Origin: Thamnaconus septentrionalis
Taxonomy: Eukaryota; Chordata; Actinopteri; Tetraodontiformes; Monacanthidae
Length of the DNA stretch: 64,000 nt
Direction: 5' to 3'
Assembly: GCA_009823395.1 (NCBI GenBank)
Contig: CM020506.1
Span: forward strand, 22,660,001 to 22,724,000
A model generated the notes under the pieces. That model worked only from the letters and a program-made list of their open reading frames with translations, searched no databases and was not told the DNA's origin. Positions 12,439 to 23,099 of this stretch are shown in pieces. The translations under genes were made by a program, and so were the position numbers. Numbering within the stretch: the first letter of the stretch is position 1; every line of letters begins with the position of its first letter.

Positions 12439-12669
12439 AGGGTGGAGGGGGGGGGGGGCATCACCTACTAGCATCGTGCCAGGGGCAACTGTAAAGCGTG
12501 ATGGACACGTTTTGTTCGGTGGAAACAGCAACTTACCTTTCAACATGGGTGTGTGGCTTGCAGCAAGTGCAAGTGTAGCCCAAAACGAAACTCCCTGCAG
12601 GAATTAAAATGAAAGAAGGGCTGGTTTGACTGATTTCATTGTGTGTCTGCTTGTCTGCGTTGCATGATA

Positions 12670-12700
<31 letters not shown>

Positions 12701-15290
12701 CGAGAGAGAGAGAGAGACACGCTAACTATGCTGCACAACTACTATCTAACAGTTTGTTCACTATCGTTTATTGCCTATTATTTATTACACAATTACTCAT
12801 GGCCCAGTGTCTCACGTCCGACTTGTTTCATGTTCAGTTTTTGTGTCACATTCCACAGTGTGGGACATTTTTTGCTATCAGTTTGGGTCCGTGGCCATGG
12901 ATCCCCCCCCCAGCACAGCTCTGGGCCTGCTGTTGCAAACAACCTCTTAAACTACATATTCCTTGTAGTTTGAGAAACAGCACACGACTTCCTAACAGTT
13001 TAAAGGTACAACATTGTGAAAACTACACATCACCGTCTGCAGACAATAATTCTTTGTTCCGATCCTGAACAGAAATGAGGTGGAATAAAGTTTGTCCTTG
13101 GCTTGTTTTGCATGGTCCACCTTTCTGCGTGTGAGCTGGTGGGTGGAGGAGATACATTAGACTCAGGTTAGCCAGACCGGCAGCCATCACCACAATGCTC
13201 CCGGCTTAAGAATGGTCTTTCTGAGACCCACATGCAGTCATCAACACAACTGCCAAATAAATTCATCATCATCAAAGCAAAATCCCATTTCAGACGCACC
13301 AAATGTTCACAAGTCGCGATCGACTTGTGAACTTTTGCTCTCTAGCGCCCTCTCTCAATCTCTCACCACTGCTACATCTAAAATGGTAAAGTTAGGACTT
13401 CAAGAAGGTCTAACATTTTCTTTTTCTTGTCCCGCCCACCTAAAACCAAGTCGTGACTGGTCAATTCACTAGCTTGGCTGTCTCCGGGACTCGGGAAGTC
13501 CAAACCAATGAGTGAGCCAGCTAACTGGATCTTAATAGACTGTGCCGATTTTGATTGGACAAAATGCTTCAGGACGGTGACGCGCCTCCATGACCGATAT
13601 GAGCTTGACAGTAGACTCCTGAAGATGAGAAAAAAAATATTTTTATTATATCAAATGAAACTGAATTCATTTTTAAAAAAAAATAATCATCACGTTTTTA
13701 TTTAACAGGCTTATTTTTTTTTAAGCCCAGACAATTTCTAGGTCTGTGAGACCCTTGAACCAAGAAGATAAAGAGTAGACGTGCTTTGATGAAGAAGAGG
13801 AGTGTCTGCGGCGTGAGTGAGCTCAGCCCTGCTGGTGGATGATGTGAGCAGATGTGGCTGAGATGAGGTGGAGTGCCGTGAGAGCGAGGTTATCACCGCG
13901 ATGAGTGCTGAATACTGACACTGTCCTGAGAGGAAGAGGAGAAGAAGGCCATCAAAGACAGATTATCTTGACTGCGTGGAAAAGCAGGGGGACGCACGGG
14001 CGGAAGCGCGACACGCTAACTATGCTGCACGGCTGCGTCTGTCGTTGCACATATCAGCTGGAATCAGCTGGTGCAATAACGAGAGCAGCAGGTCCCTGCC
14101 AATGGCCTGACAACAGAGTTCTCCTCCCCAGGCTGGAGCTGTGCCACGGCAGTGGAGACGGGCTAACGGGGCTTTAGCAAGGTATGTGTGGTCTTGGGAA
14201 CTCATAACCCCAGACTCATAAAAGGAGCTTGAGAAACCTTCAGGAAAAACAAGTCTCCTTGTGCCGAGTGGTAGCCCAAAAGTTAATTTTCTTGGAATTT
14301 GCCTTTACTTTATTATTAATAACGTTTTGCTTCGTGCAGGAAGTCTGCAAATTCTGAATTTGCACAGTAGCACTTGGGATTTTGCTTTTCTTGCCTCTTT
14401 GGAACCTTCTTTTCACTCACTTGTGGCGCTACATCTCATAATTATTCAGCAGTAAGAACTAATGTGAGCATGTTCGGTATTCCAAAAAGGGTTCCGGCCT
14501 CGAAAGCAGGTTTAGTGGACGCGCTAGCCTAAAAATCAATGTGTGTTTAGCCTCTTCTTTTTTTATTGCAGTGATTGTTTGGAAACGCTTTCACAAGCGT
14601 ACATGAAAGACAGAGTTCACTGGCGCTGAGGCCCGGACTCAGAGTCTGCGTTCATCAGGGTGGTCTTCAAGTCCAGTTTATGAAACACTGAAAAGAAGGA
14701 CAGCTTGCTGGATTTGGACAAACCTGCTTCCAACCATCAATGCTCTTAGTCGATGGAAGGGAGTCGTATTCTAAAAACTACTAGATACGTTCTCCCTGTA
14801 TCATGAACTTTGACATTTTAACAAAGTCTCAGCTTTGTTGCCTTGTTGCTATTATTCTTTCAGTGTGAAGTTACATTTCAAAATTGCACATGGTTTGTTT
14901 GTGTGTGTGTGTGTGTGTGAGAAAAAATACAAGGTGTGTGGATCCACTGCTGGTGAATCTTGTTGACGGTACATTTTTATTTATGGTCTCGGGTTCTCGT
15001 TCCACTCGGGAGCGGCTGTGGTACAAACAACGCATACTTGTAAAAGTTGGTACATTGGTCCAGTCTGTCTGGTTCCTAAGTGTTTACACCAGACGAACGG
15101 TCCTCCAGGAAACATTTTTTCTGCCCGCCCGTATGTTTTTCATTAGTTGTGGCGTCGAAAACCTCCAGAAACATCCAACAATTTCTTGAACAAAAACTTA
15201 CTTTTTGTTAATAAGAGATATTGTGCTTTTGGTTAGATTCAAATTAACAATAATAATTAATTAACAATACAGTCACCCTAGTGTAATTTG
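11870..15290. other. Gene-free stretch
   Basis: No exon is recognised. It contains GT tracts near 12411-12437 and 12670-12688, a short GA run (12689-12716), poly-A and poly-T runs, and otherwise unremarkable sequence. I searched it for the wnt4 signal-peptide exon and found no candidate. Confidence 0.45.
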
Positions 15291-15299
15291 GTAAAAATC

Positions 15300-15572
15300 T
15301 GGTCTACCTCATCACTGCACATTGCAATTTGCACTTTACTTTGCAATATCAGTCATTTTTGTATATGTTGGTACTTTCTTTTGTGTGTTATTATATTTTT
15401 CTATTTCACTATTGCACTTTCTGTTGTTTTTGCTCATGTACTTCTATTTATTACATATTGTATTTCATACTTTTTTTAATAGTGTGGACAGCAAAGAAAG
15501 AATTTCATTGCAAGAAGAAACGTCTTGCTGCACATGAGAGTAAAGACCTTGAGTCTTGAATCTTTCAATCTT
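15300..15572 (+). mobile_element. LINE 3' end fragment
   Basis: The text runs from 'gcacattgcaatttgcactt' through 'agtgtggacagcaaagaaag' and 'aatttcattgcaag' to 'gagtcttgaatcttt', which resembles the 3' tails of common fish non-LTR elements ending in repeated 'cttgaat'-like units. No reverse-transcriptase domain remains. An AT microsatellite follows at 15598-15640. Confidence 0.5.
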
Positions 15573-15593
15573 AAAGGATAATGAACACGACAG

Positions 15594-15597
<4 letters not shown>

Positions 15598-15640
<43 letters not shown>
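15598..15640. repeat. AT dinucleotide microsatellite
   Basis: About 21 uninterrupted AT units. Confidence 0.95.
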
Positions 15641-15645
<5 letters not shown>

Positions 15646-16200
15646 CACATTGTTTTGAGTCATGAGTGTGATCAGTTCAATGTTGTTTTTCAAAGACTTG
15701 CCCTCTTTGACGAAACACCGTCGGTGGTTCTTAGACGCAACACGCGGCTCTCACGCACTGCGCCCTGGACGCACTGTCCCTCATGCTCACTCAAAGCTGT
15801 GCAGAAATCCTATTTCTGTAAAGTGCAGCTGGAACTGCAGATATGAGGCTGAAGTGACGCGAGGTGTATGTGTGAGGGTCAGGGCACCCAGACTGATGCC
15901 GTGTTCTCACACATCTGCGTGTGTGTGTGCAGTTCTATCTCCCTGACCTGTCTGGCCTGGAGGTGGTGTGCACGATAAGCCACTTTCCCTCCTCTCAGTG
16001 TCCTCACGGGCAGACTTTTTACCACAACATTCCCACAACGCGATGGGAAGGCGGCTTTCTGTTTACAAACTCAAAGACTCTTTGTCTGAGTGGCGGCGTT
16101 TTGAAATCCCATCGTGCCTCAGATGAGCTCAGGTCTCTATGAAACTGTTCTGCCTGATCACTCGATAAAGGTCTCCTGTCGTCCTGTGGCGATGCGTTAG

Positions 16201-16282
16201 GTACCTGGCCAAGCTGTCATCAGTGGGAAGCATCAGGGACGAGGAGACATGCGGAAGGTTACGAGGCCTCATCCAAAGACAG
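16201..16282 (+). CDS. wnt4a: wnt4 exon 2 (first coding exon in the window)
   Basis: Preceded by 'gcgttag' and followed by the donor 'gtaaag'. The first base completes a split codon, expected to be the Leu of 'NWL' in vertebrate Wnt4. The remainder encodes '[17 protein letters not shown]' and 'GLIQRQ', the mature N-terminus. Confidence 0.88.
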
Positions 16283-19200
16283 GTAAAGTTTCTGTCGACA
16301 TCATGCAACATGCAACTTAAAGCCTCTGTTTTTAATCATTCAGATGGTTATAGAGAAGATGGAACAGGGGTGGGCCAACTTTTTGACTGGTGGGCCACAG
16401 TGGGTTCTGAAATGTGACAGAGGAGCAAGAGCATACGGATGGAGTGTTTAGGTGACCCACCACTTAGCAAAAAACATATATCATGGGATGTAGAAAACGC
16501 GCTTTAATTGAAAATGAAACAAAGCAAAGTTACAACAAAATCAGTGTCTTTGAAGCCCCAAGGTTTTTAGTTCTTTATTGACATGACTCTTAAAACGCTG
16601 AACAATGGATGACATACAGTTATTTTATGACTTACTGACTATTAATATCATTTCTTCAAGTTCGGCAGGCTGGATTAAACAGTTTGACAGGCCACATATG
16701 GCCCCCGGGCCCATGTCTGAGCGAGAAAATCCTTCAACTGTAATGTTAGCTTTCTGTGCTTTAAGGGTCTTTTAACATGGCTAAGTATTGCAAAGTTTGC
16801 AACAAAAAAAAACACAGTGACAGTGGCTCAGTTGTAGAGTGTCCACCTGGACACCAGGGGTCTCAGGTTCCATTCCCAGAGTGGCCACACTTAGAGGGTT
16901 GTGTCAAGAAGGGCATCGGACCAAGAAACCCACGTCAAACTAAAAGTGGCGCCCCCTAGAGGGACAAAAAGTGATTTGAGTTTTTTTTTTTGTTTTTTTT
17001 CTGGTCTTCCTTCAGGTGCAGATCTGTAAGCGCAGCGTGGAGGTGATGGACGCCGTGCGTCGCGGAGCCCAGCTGGCCATAGACGAGTGTCAGTTTCAGT
17101 TTCGCAACCGTCGATGGAACTGCTCCACTCTGGAGACCATGCCAGTGTTTGGCAAAGTGGTGACCCAGGGTAAGACTGCAGGAGCCCCCCTCGACCACAA
17201 ACCCACCCCTCAACCCCTGAAAGCCACCCCACTCTCCCTCTCTGTCCTCAGCTAGTTGACAACACAGCAGCAGACTCAAACTCCAGAAAAACAAACCAAA
17301 CCTTTCAGTTGGCATTTGCAAACAGGGCATCTTGCGTGTTATTTTCAAGTGTGGGGTATTCTTTGCTCCACCCGCCCCCCTTTCTTTTTTTTCATTTTGC
17401 ATGAGCTCCATCGTTAGCAGCCATGTGGCAACACTGAGGATTAAGTGCATTCTTTATCTCAAACACAGCGTTTGCCAGTCAAAATGTTAAGTTGTTTAGT
17501 TTCAACGGAATAATGTGATGTGTGTGTGTGTGTCTGTGTGTGTGTGTGTGTGGCACCCGTGAGGCAGCCTTTGTGTACGCCATCTCAGCCGCCAGTGTGG
17601 CGTTTGCGGTCACGAGGGCCTGCAGCAGCGGAGAGCTGGAAAAATGTGGTTGCGACCACAATGTTCATGGAGTGAGCCCAGAGGGTAGGTTCCTCTCTTT
17701 CCCTCTGTCTCCGTGACTCCCTCTGGTGAGCACAAAGGAGGACAAGAGAGGCCCACAGATCCAGAGTCCTTTTTAAAACAATATTTTATATAAACTGTTA
17801 ATTCTGTTTTCTGTTTTTTTTTTTTTTTTTTTGTTCTAAAGGCACAGATATGTACCGTTGGTACCTCAGTAATTACGCAGCCATGTTTCTTATAATAAAG
17901 TGGGCCACACACACACACACACACACACACATTGCAACTGGCGACCACAGAAAAACCGAAGAGCAACAAGGCAAAACTGATGATTTATCACCACTTTTGT
18001 GCATCTGTCACCAAATGTTTTTTTTTTGTTTTTCTTTTCCCTGCAGGGTTCCAGTGGTCGGGCTGCAGCGACAACATTGCGTATGGAGTGGCCTTCTCTC
18101 AGTCCTTTGTGGACGTGAGGGAGAGGAGTAAAGGCCAGTCTTCCAGCCGGGCTCTCATGAACCTGCACAACAACGAAGCCGGCAGGAAGGTAACTTAGCT
18201 TTTGTCCTGTTGCTGTTGTATGTCAGGCCTGCGCTTCAAAAACCCAAAACAACTCTACTAAAGATGCAGTGATTATATTTGATGCTATATTCTTATGCTA
18301 CGGTTTCCAAGCAACTTGCTTGCCCTCTCCAACATGTCTGTGGAAGGTGTCCAGCCGTATTTGTTTTACTTCCATGTTGAACCTGTGTCCTATTCATGCT
18401 AGAGGGTAGGCATAAGCCCTGACCCTACACAGAAGGCTCCATTCTACCCTATGCAATATGAAATACATCCTAAGTTGGTGGTTGTTTTTTTCTAGAAAAC
18501 ATTTGTACAGCTCTTTCCATAAAGCTTTGAGATCTCACAAACGATGGCGTATGCTGCGGTTCATGCTAGCTTGTATCTAGCTGCTACAGCTAGCTACAGC
18601 CTGTTGTCTTTTGTGATGCTAAATCTCCAGAATGAAGTCTGTGGGAATGGCACGCTCCACTCATGAGTAATGGAAGAGTTTGACGAAACAAACCGTGTGG
18701 ATCTATCTCCAGATTTCTCAGTGGACAGACAAACAGGGCGCAGCAGTGCACATGTACTCTAACAGCAGGAGGAGGCTACGTGTGTAGGCTACAGTTCAGG
18801 GGGCTCTGCTGTAGTTGGGATTAGGATGCAAAGTTTGACTGCTGCTGCTCAAGGCTGAGCGGTGTTGATGATTCGGTACATCAACAGACGAGGTTTTAAC
18901 CGACCAAACATTCGGGACAAACTCAGTCACCCAGGTAGCAGCTGATAACCTGCAATCTTGGAGGATAAGAGTCTGGAAGTGCAGCTGTCAGCTGTGGGCT
19001 ACTGCTAACTTGGCTGAAGCATGTTTGGAGGGTCCAACACACCCACCACCAACCTACCACCAACCCCCCCTGAGACATGCAGATCTAAATGGGTGGAAAA
19101 GGAGGAAAATTGCTGTAACAATCACTGTTATGTCCGCTGCTGTTTGTTTCAATGAACAAAACTGAAAACCAAGTTTGGATTTGGAGCTGGACTCATGGAT

Positions 19201-20271
19201 GCACTGAATAACACACAGTCTGCAACCTAAGGCTACGTCTCTTTGAATCATAGAGAATATATACATATAACAGGAGAACTTCAGAGAAAAGAGATCTGAA
19301 GATCTGAAATGCAGCAAAGAGAAAGCACTGCAAAATTTTAATTAAAATGTACATGTTTATTTGAAGTGGATAAGCATATTAATGAATATTAGTAACCGTG
19401 ACTATATAGTCACCAGGTCCACAACATCATTTGAACAAACCTACACACATGAAATTAAACTAAACTGAATCAAATGCTTTCACCAGAGGTCTATAAATAG
19501 AACGGCTCAAAGCAAGACAACAGCGCTCACATGTATGGACTTTGTATTTTGTAGTTTTTATTATTTGCTGTTTATTGCTGCTGAATCCACAAATCTATTT
19601 CCTCTTCTATTGTTGTTTAATCTGTGCTATTTAGAAAGGACGCCTATGGACTGGTGTCGAAGAATTAGCACATATGCTAAAAATGGCTGTCCACTGCGTC
19701 AGTGTTAATGTATTTGTGATGTCCATCTCAAACAAAATAAAAATAAACATAAACACAGAGACATAAGCTTCTCCGTTGCCCCTCCCCCTGCTCCCTGCAG
19801 GCCATCCTGTCCCACATGCGCGTGGAGTGCAAGTGCCACGGCGTGTCGGGCTCCTGCGAGGTGAAGACATGCTGGAGGGCCATGCCGCCCTTCCGCAAGG
19901 TGGGCAACGTCATCAAGGAGAAGTTTGACGGCGCCACGGAGGTGGAGCAGCGCAAGGTGGGCACGGCCAAGGTGCTGGCGCCGCGCAACTCCCAGTTCAA
20001 GCCGCACACGGACGAGGACCTGGTCTACCTGGAGCCCAGCCCGGACTTCTGCGAGCGCGACCCGCGCACGCCGGGCATGCTGGGAACGGTGGGCCGCCAG
20101 TGCAACCGCACCTCCAAGGCCATCGACGGCTGCGAGCTCTTGTGCTGCGGCCGCGGCTTCCAGACGCAGCAGGTGGAGATGGTGGACAGGTGCAGCTGCA
20201 AGTTCCACTGGTGCTGCTACGTCAAGTGCAAGCAGTGTCGCAAGGCGGTGGAGGTGCACACCTGCCGGTGA
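16201..20271 (+). CDS. wnt4a: Wnt4 secreted signalling protein (wnt4, probably wnt4a); exons 2-6, first exon not found
   Basis: Secreted lipid-modified ligand for Frizzled receptors, acting mainly in non-canonical but also in beta-catenin Wnt signalling. Five exons read as one frame: 16201-16282, 17016-17169, 17553-17684, 18047-18189 and 19801-20271. The first begins '[11 protein letters not shown]' and the last ends 'VEVHTCR' and TGA. With the missing signal-peptide exon of roughly 26 residues, the length fits the 351-residue family norm. Diagnostic features are 'RRWNCSTLE', '[20 protein letters not shown]', the palmitoleoylation motif '[14 protein letters not shown]' (serine codon 19852-19854) and the cysteine-rich C-terminus. 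Fish wnt4a-type residues such as 'EQRKVG' favour wnt4a over wnt4b, as recalled from the family rather than aligned. All junctions are GT-AG except the acceptor of the 17553 exon, which shows TG. It converges on cdc42. Confidence 0.93.
16365..16719. mobile_element. hAT-like non-autonomous element in wnt4 intron 2
   Basis: The left end 'caggggtgggccaacttttt' and right end 'ggcccccgggcccatgtctg' are imperfect inverted termini of the 'CAGGGGTGGGC' hAT-like type. The flanking 8-mers match at only 5 of 8 positions, so the target duplication is eroded or the end is misplaced. A related element with a better duplication lies at 49592-49914. Confidence 0.55.
16815..16975 (+). mobile_element. tRNA-derived SINE-like sequence in wnt4 intron 2
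   Basis: A box-A-like 'tggctcagttgtagag' (from 16824) and a box-B-like 'ggttccattcc' (16866-16876) are spaced as in a tRNA promoter. 'aagggcatcggaccaag' follows and resembles the body of fish SINEs. It ends about 40 bp before the acceptor of wnt4 exon 3. It is too diverged to be a functional tRNA gene. Confidence 0.5.
17016..17169 (+). CDS. wnt4a: wnt4 exon 3
   Basis: The acceptor is 'cttccttcag' and the donor is 'gtaaga' at 17170. It encodes '[20 protein letters not shown]', '[11 protein letters not shown]' and 'VFGKVVTQ', leaving one G that starts the next split codon (phase 1). Confidence 0.93.
17521..17552 (+). repeat. TG microsatellite running into wnt4 exon 4
   Basis: About 32 bp of TG units with one interruption ('tgtc'). 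It ends exactly where the conserved coding sequence must begin, so the expected acceptor dinucleotide 17551-17552 is TG rather than AG, and there is no pyrimidine tract. Confidence 0.9.
17553..17684 (+). CDS. wnt4a: wnt4 exon 4 (symmetric exon with apparent TG acceptor)
   Basis: Joined to the G left by exon 3, the first two bases complete glycine of the Wnt-conserved '[11 protein letters not shown]'. The exon continues '[19 protein letters not shown]' and ends in 'GVSPE' plus one G before donor 'gtaggt'. It is 132 nt long and phase 1 at both ends. The only nearby AG that keeps the frame is inside the exon (17566-17567), and its use would remove five conserved residues. Confidence 0.87.
18047..18189 (+). 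CDS. wnt4a: wnt4 exon 5
   Basis: Acceptor 'tcccctgcag'-type after a T-rich tract, donor 'gtaact' at 18190. It encodes '[18 protein letters not shown]', '[10 protein letters not shown]' and '[13 protein letters not shown]', a near-invariant Wnt4 block. Confidence 0.95.
19801..20271 (+). CDS. wnt4a: wnt4 last coding exon (exon 6)
   Basis: Acceptor 'ctccctgcag', stop TGA at 20269-20271. It encodes 156 residues: the '[16 protein letters not shown]' lipidation loop, '[19 protein letters not shown]', '[17 protein letters not shown]' and the C-terminal cysteine knot ending 'HTCR'. Third codon positions are almost all G or C, unlike the AT-rich introns around it. Confidence 0.96.
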   Translation, partial: AILSHMRVECKCHGVSGSCEVKTCWRAMPPFRKVGNVIKEKFDGATEVEQRKVGTAKVLAPRNSQFKPHTDEDLVYLEPSPDFCERDPRTPGMLGTVGRQCNRTSKAIDGCELLCCGRGFQTQQVEMVDRCSCKFHWCCYVKCKQCRKAVEVHTCR

Positions 20272-20439
20272 TTTTGTTTTTTTTTCAGGGTGTGTGTGGG
20301 GGGGAGGGGGTAAGGGGGGGTAGGGGATTGAGCGCGGAGAGAGAGAGAGAGAGAGGAAGGGAGAGACCCCTCGAGGCCGGCAGGATGAATTGCACCACCG
20401 TAACCAGCAGAATAATAATAATGATAATGATAACGATGG

Positions 20440-20690
20440 ATTGGATTTACGTTGCGCTTCTCTGAGCGCTTTTACATTGAAGCCATTATTCATTCATACC
20501 ACATTCACACTGGTGGTGATGCTGCAGCTGCCCTGGGCCAAGACCTACTGATGGAGGCGCGGCTGCAAATCGTCATTCACTCACCTTCCTACAAGCCAGT
20601 GTGGGGAAAAGTGTGGAGCGGGATTTGAAACCGCCAACCCTTCGGTCGTTGGACTACCCGCCCGACTACAGTCGCCCTCCCAGAACTGCA
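20440..20690 (+). repeat. Fish interspersed repeat C, copy 1
   Basis: Shares the layout 'ttgcgcttctctgagcgctt', 'catacca...cattcacactggtg', 'gggatttgaaaccgccaacc' and 'cggtcgttggactaccc' with about 30460-30665. The family ends in a tRNA-like string and is common in fish. Confidence 0.5.
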
Positions 20691-21158
20691 CAAACGGAGG
20701 GAGGCGGAGCAGCGCGGAGGACTGGCTCTCAGCTGTGCCTGCTTCCCCTGTTGAAGAGTAGCGCCGCCCTGCTGGCGACGCAGCGGAGAGCTCACTTTCT
20801 CTGCCAGTAGATTATGCATGAGGTTCATCTAGTGGAACAAACTGAAGCAAGTCTGTCTTTCACTTTCGCCTTGTCTCTTGTGCTTCCCTCCCTGTTGTTG
20901 TTGGTGATGATGATGCTCCCTGTTTTGTTTTTTTTGTTTTTGTTTTTTTTTTTTGGAATGTTTAACTTATTTGTTGAAACTGTTCAGACAAAAAAAAAAA
21001 AAGGGACTAAAAGGGAGAAAGTTTGAATTTGTCACGACAGGAACGACAGACTGGTCCAATGGTCCAAAATATGTTGTGGCTGTGAGTTGGGGGTGGGGGG
21101 TCACAACCACGCGCGGGCGGGGATGAAAGAGAAGAGGAGGGTCGTTCAACCCTCCGTC

Positions 21159-21159
<1 letters not shown>

Positions 21160-21200
<41 letters not shown>
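21160..21200 (+). repeat. TGC triplet repeat
   Basis: About 13 'tgc' units. They translate to poly-Ala or poly-Leu in spurious frames. Confidence 0.95.
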
Positions 21201-21202
<2 letters not shown>

Positions 21203-21483
21203 AGTTATTCGGACTTTATTTCGTTTTTGTTTTTTTTTTTTTTTTTGTTTCGAGAGCCGGATGTCCAAGAGGGAGAGGAGTCCGTCTGCTGCCGACAGAG
21301 AAGGCTGTCACAGATGGACTCCCTGTGACTCTTCTTTTTCCTCCACTCCCCCCCCATGTTTGCCCATCTTCTGACGCTGCTCCGTGCTGCCCTCTGACCT
21401 CTCTTGTCAGCTGCTTCGGCTGTCCTCCCCGAGAAGTGCTGTGAGACATCGGCAGGGGATGTGAGAGTGTCACACAGAGACGA

Positions 21484-21501
21484 CACACACACACACACAC
21501 G

Positions 21502-21536
<35 letters not shown>

Positions 21537-21721
21537 TTGTAACTCAGCTTTCTTTCACGGGCAGACGTCCAGTTGAAACCATCGGCTCAGATTTCAGATG
21601 CTTTTCCATGTATAGAGCGTAAACACACACATAAAGACACCAGAGGGTTGCTGAGCATGTCCACCATGCATGATGACTGAAGCACTTTCTCTCCAAGCGC
21701 ACATAGAGCCCTCGCTCCACA

Positions 21722-21760
<39 letters not shown>
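21484..21760. repeat. Two CA tracts
   Basis: CA runs near 21484-21535 and 21722-21760. Confidence 0.9.
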
Positions 21761-21762
<2 letters not shown>

Positions 21763-22004
21763 CAGACATATTTTTCCATGCCACTGTGAGGACTCCACTT
21801 TGTCTTGTATCACCACCTTAAAAACCCAGCTTTTCCTATAATAACGTGCTGTCAGTATAAAGACAAACTGTAGATCTGTAAAGACTTATACACTGAAGAA
21901 AACTATACTGCCTATGAATGTATGTTAATACAGAATATAAAGATAACGGCTGTCGTCACTTATTGCAACGCAAAACCGCACGCAACTGTGTTTCCAACTG
22001 TTAG

Positions 22005-22069
<65 letters not shown>

Positions 22070-22155
22070 ACAAAATGTGTTGAGAAAAGCACAAAGAAGA
22101 CAGAAGGAAAGATGGAAAGTGAAAGGAGCAACTCATTTTCAGCCCCTGGGCCATG

Positions 22156-22205
<50 letters not shown>
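22005..22205. repeat. GT tract followed by CA tract
   Basis: About 30 GT units (22008-22068) and, 90 bp later, about 23 CA units (22158-22203). If transcribed together with wnt4, the two can pair into a long stem. Confidence 0.9.
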
Positions 22206-22206
<1 letters not shown>

Positions 22207-22238
22207 TGCAGCCCTACAGACAGACATCCACACATTTC

Positions 22239-22244
22239 AATAAA
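22239..22244 (+). terminator. Candidate wnt4 polyadenylation signal
   Basis: AATAAA on the plus strand, followed by a GT-rich stretch. It is the first canonical hexamer I noted downstream of the wnt4 stop. Confidence 0.3.
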
Positions 22245-22844
22245 ATTGTCCATTTCCTGTGTCTTTCAGCTGCATTATTACGTGGCCACAGAGTGCAGTG
22301 CCAAGCCAGTGTGTGTGTGTGTGTGTGTGTGTGTGTTGTGTGTGAGGTACATTCCACCCCGAGCGCCCCCGCCCTCCAGCGCCCCGGCTTCAGACACCCT
22401 CAGCCATCATTTACACGGCAGTTATCACTCTGCGGCGGCGCGTTCTAAATGGCTGCTTGGAGCCGCGGCGCTGCCGTCATTAAAAGTGCTCGCCGGAGTT
22501 TTGAAGGAGTGGAGCAGAATCGCCCGTCCTCTCTGAGACCTCCTGGTCTTGGGGGCCACGGTGGCAGGAACATCAGGCTCGAGGAGGGATTACACTCAAA
22601 TGCAGCCCACATGGCACAAGATTTTCTCCCCTCCTCCTCCTCCTCCTCCTCCTCGCGTCTCCCTGCTGCTTTCTTTGCTGTTTCTCACCCACAACTCGCT
22701 AGTTTGTGAATCCCCCACAGACAGAGGACGAGGTTAAGACAAGATTTATGATCTGATTATGGTTGGTACGTTAGATTGACTGATTGATTGAATAATTGAT
22801 CTGTTTATTTAAGTGTCAAAGATGATTGGTGGCCAGCCAATCAT

Positions 22845-23009
22845 AGATAGATAGATAGATAGATTGATAGATGGATTGATAGATGCATAGATAGATAGAT
22901 GGATGGATAGATAGATAGATAGATAGAGAGATAGATAGATAGATGGATAGATGGATAGATAGACAGATAGATAGATAGATAGATGCATAGATAGATATAT
23001 GGATGGATG

Positions 23010-23088
<79 letters not shown>

Positions 23089-23099
23089 GGATGGATAGA
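22845..23099 (+). repeat. Long imperfect GATA tetranucleotide array
   Basis: About 255 bp of ATAG/GATA units with variant GATG, GATT and GACA units. The 3' part (from about 23010) is nearly pure. The serine/isoleucine/tyrosine/leucine frame on the minus strand is an artefact. Confidence 0.95.

Larger units (their letters stand above)
20272..22244 (+). other. wnt4a: Probable wnt4 3' UTR region
   Basis: No other coding signal lies here. It contains a GA run, a fish repeat copy (about 20440-20690), a TGC repeat, several CA/GT tracts and an AATAAA at 22239-22244 that could end the transcript roughly 2 kb after the stop. The extent is inferred from the usual long Wnt4 3' UTR and is not proven. 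Confidence 0.35.

Noticed and set aside
16815..16890. A functional tRNA gene in wnt4 intron 2
   Set aside because: Box A and box B are present, but the sequence does not fold into a full cloverleaf by eye and continues into SINE-like text.
17564..17568. AG at 17566-17567 as the normal acceptor of wnt4 exon 4
   Set aside because: It keeps the frame but would remove five residues of a motif conserved across Wnts, so it is recorded as an alternative rather than the main call.
19705..20493. 262-residue minus-strand frame, the longest in the window
   Set aside because: It is antisense to the GC-rich last exon of wnt4. The lack of stops reflects base composition, and the plus strand encodes the clear Wnt4 C-terminus.
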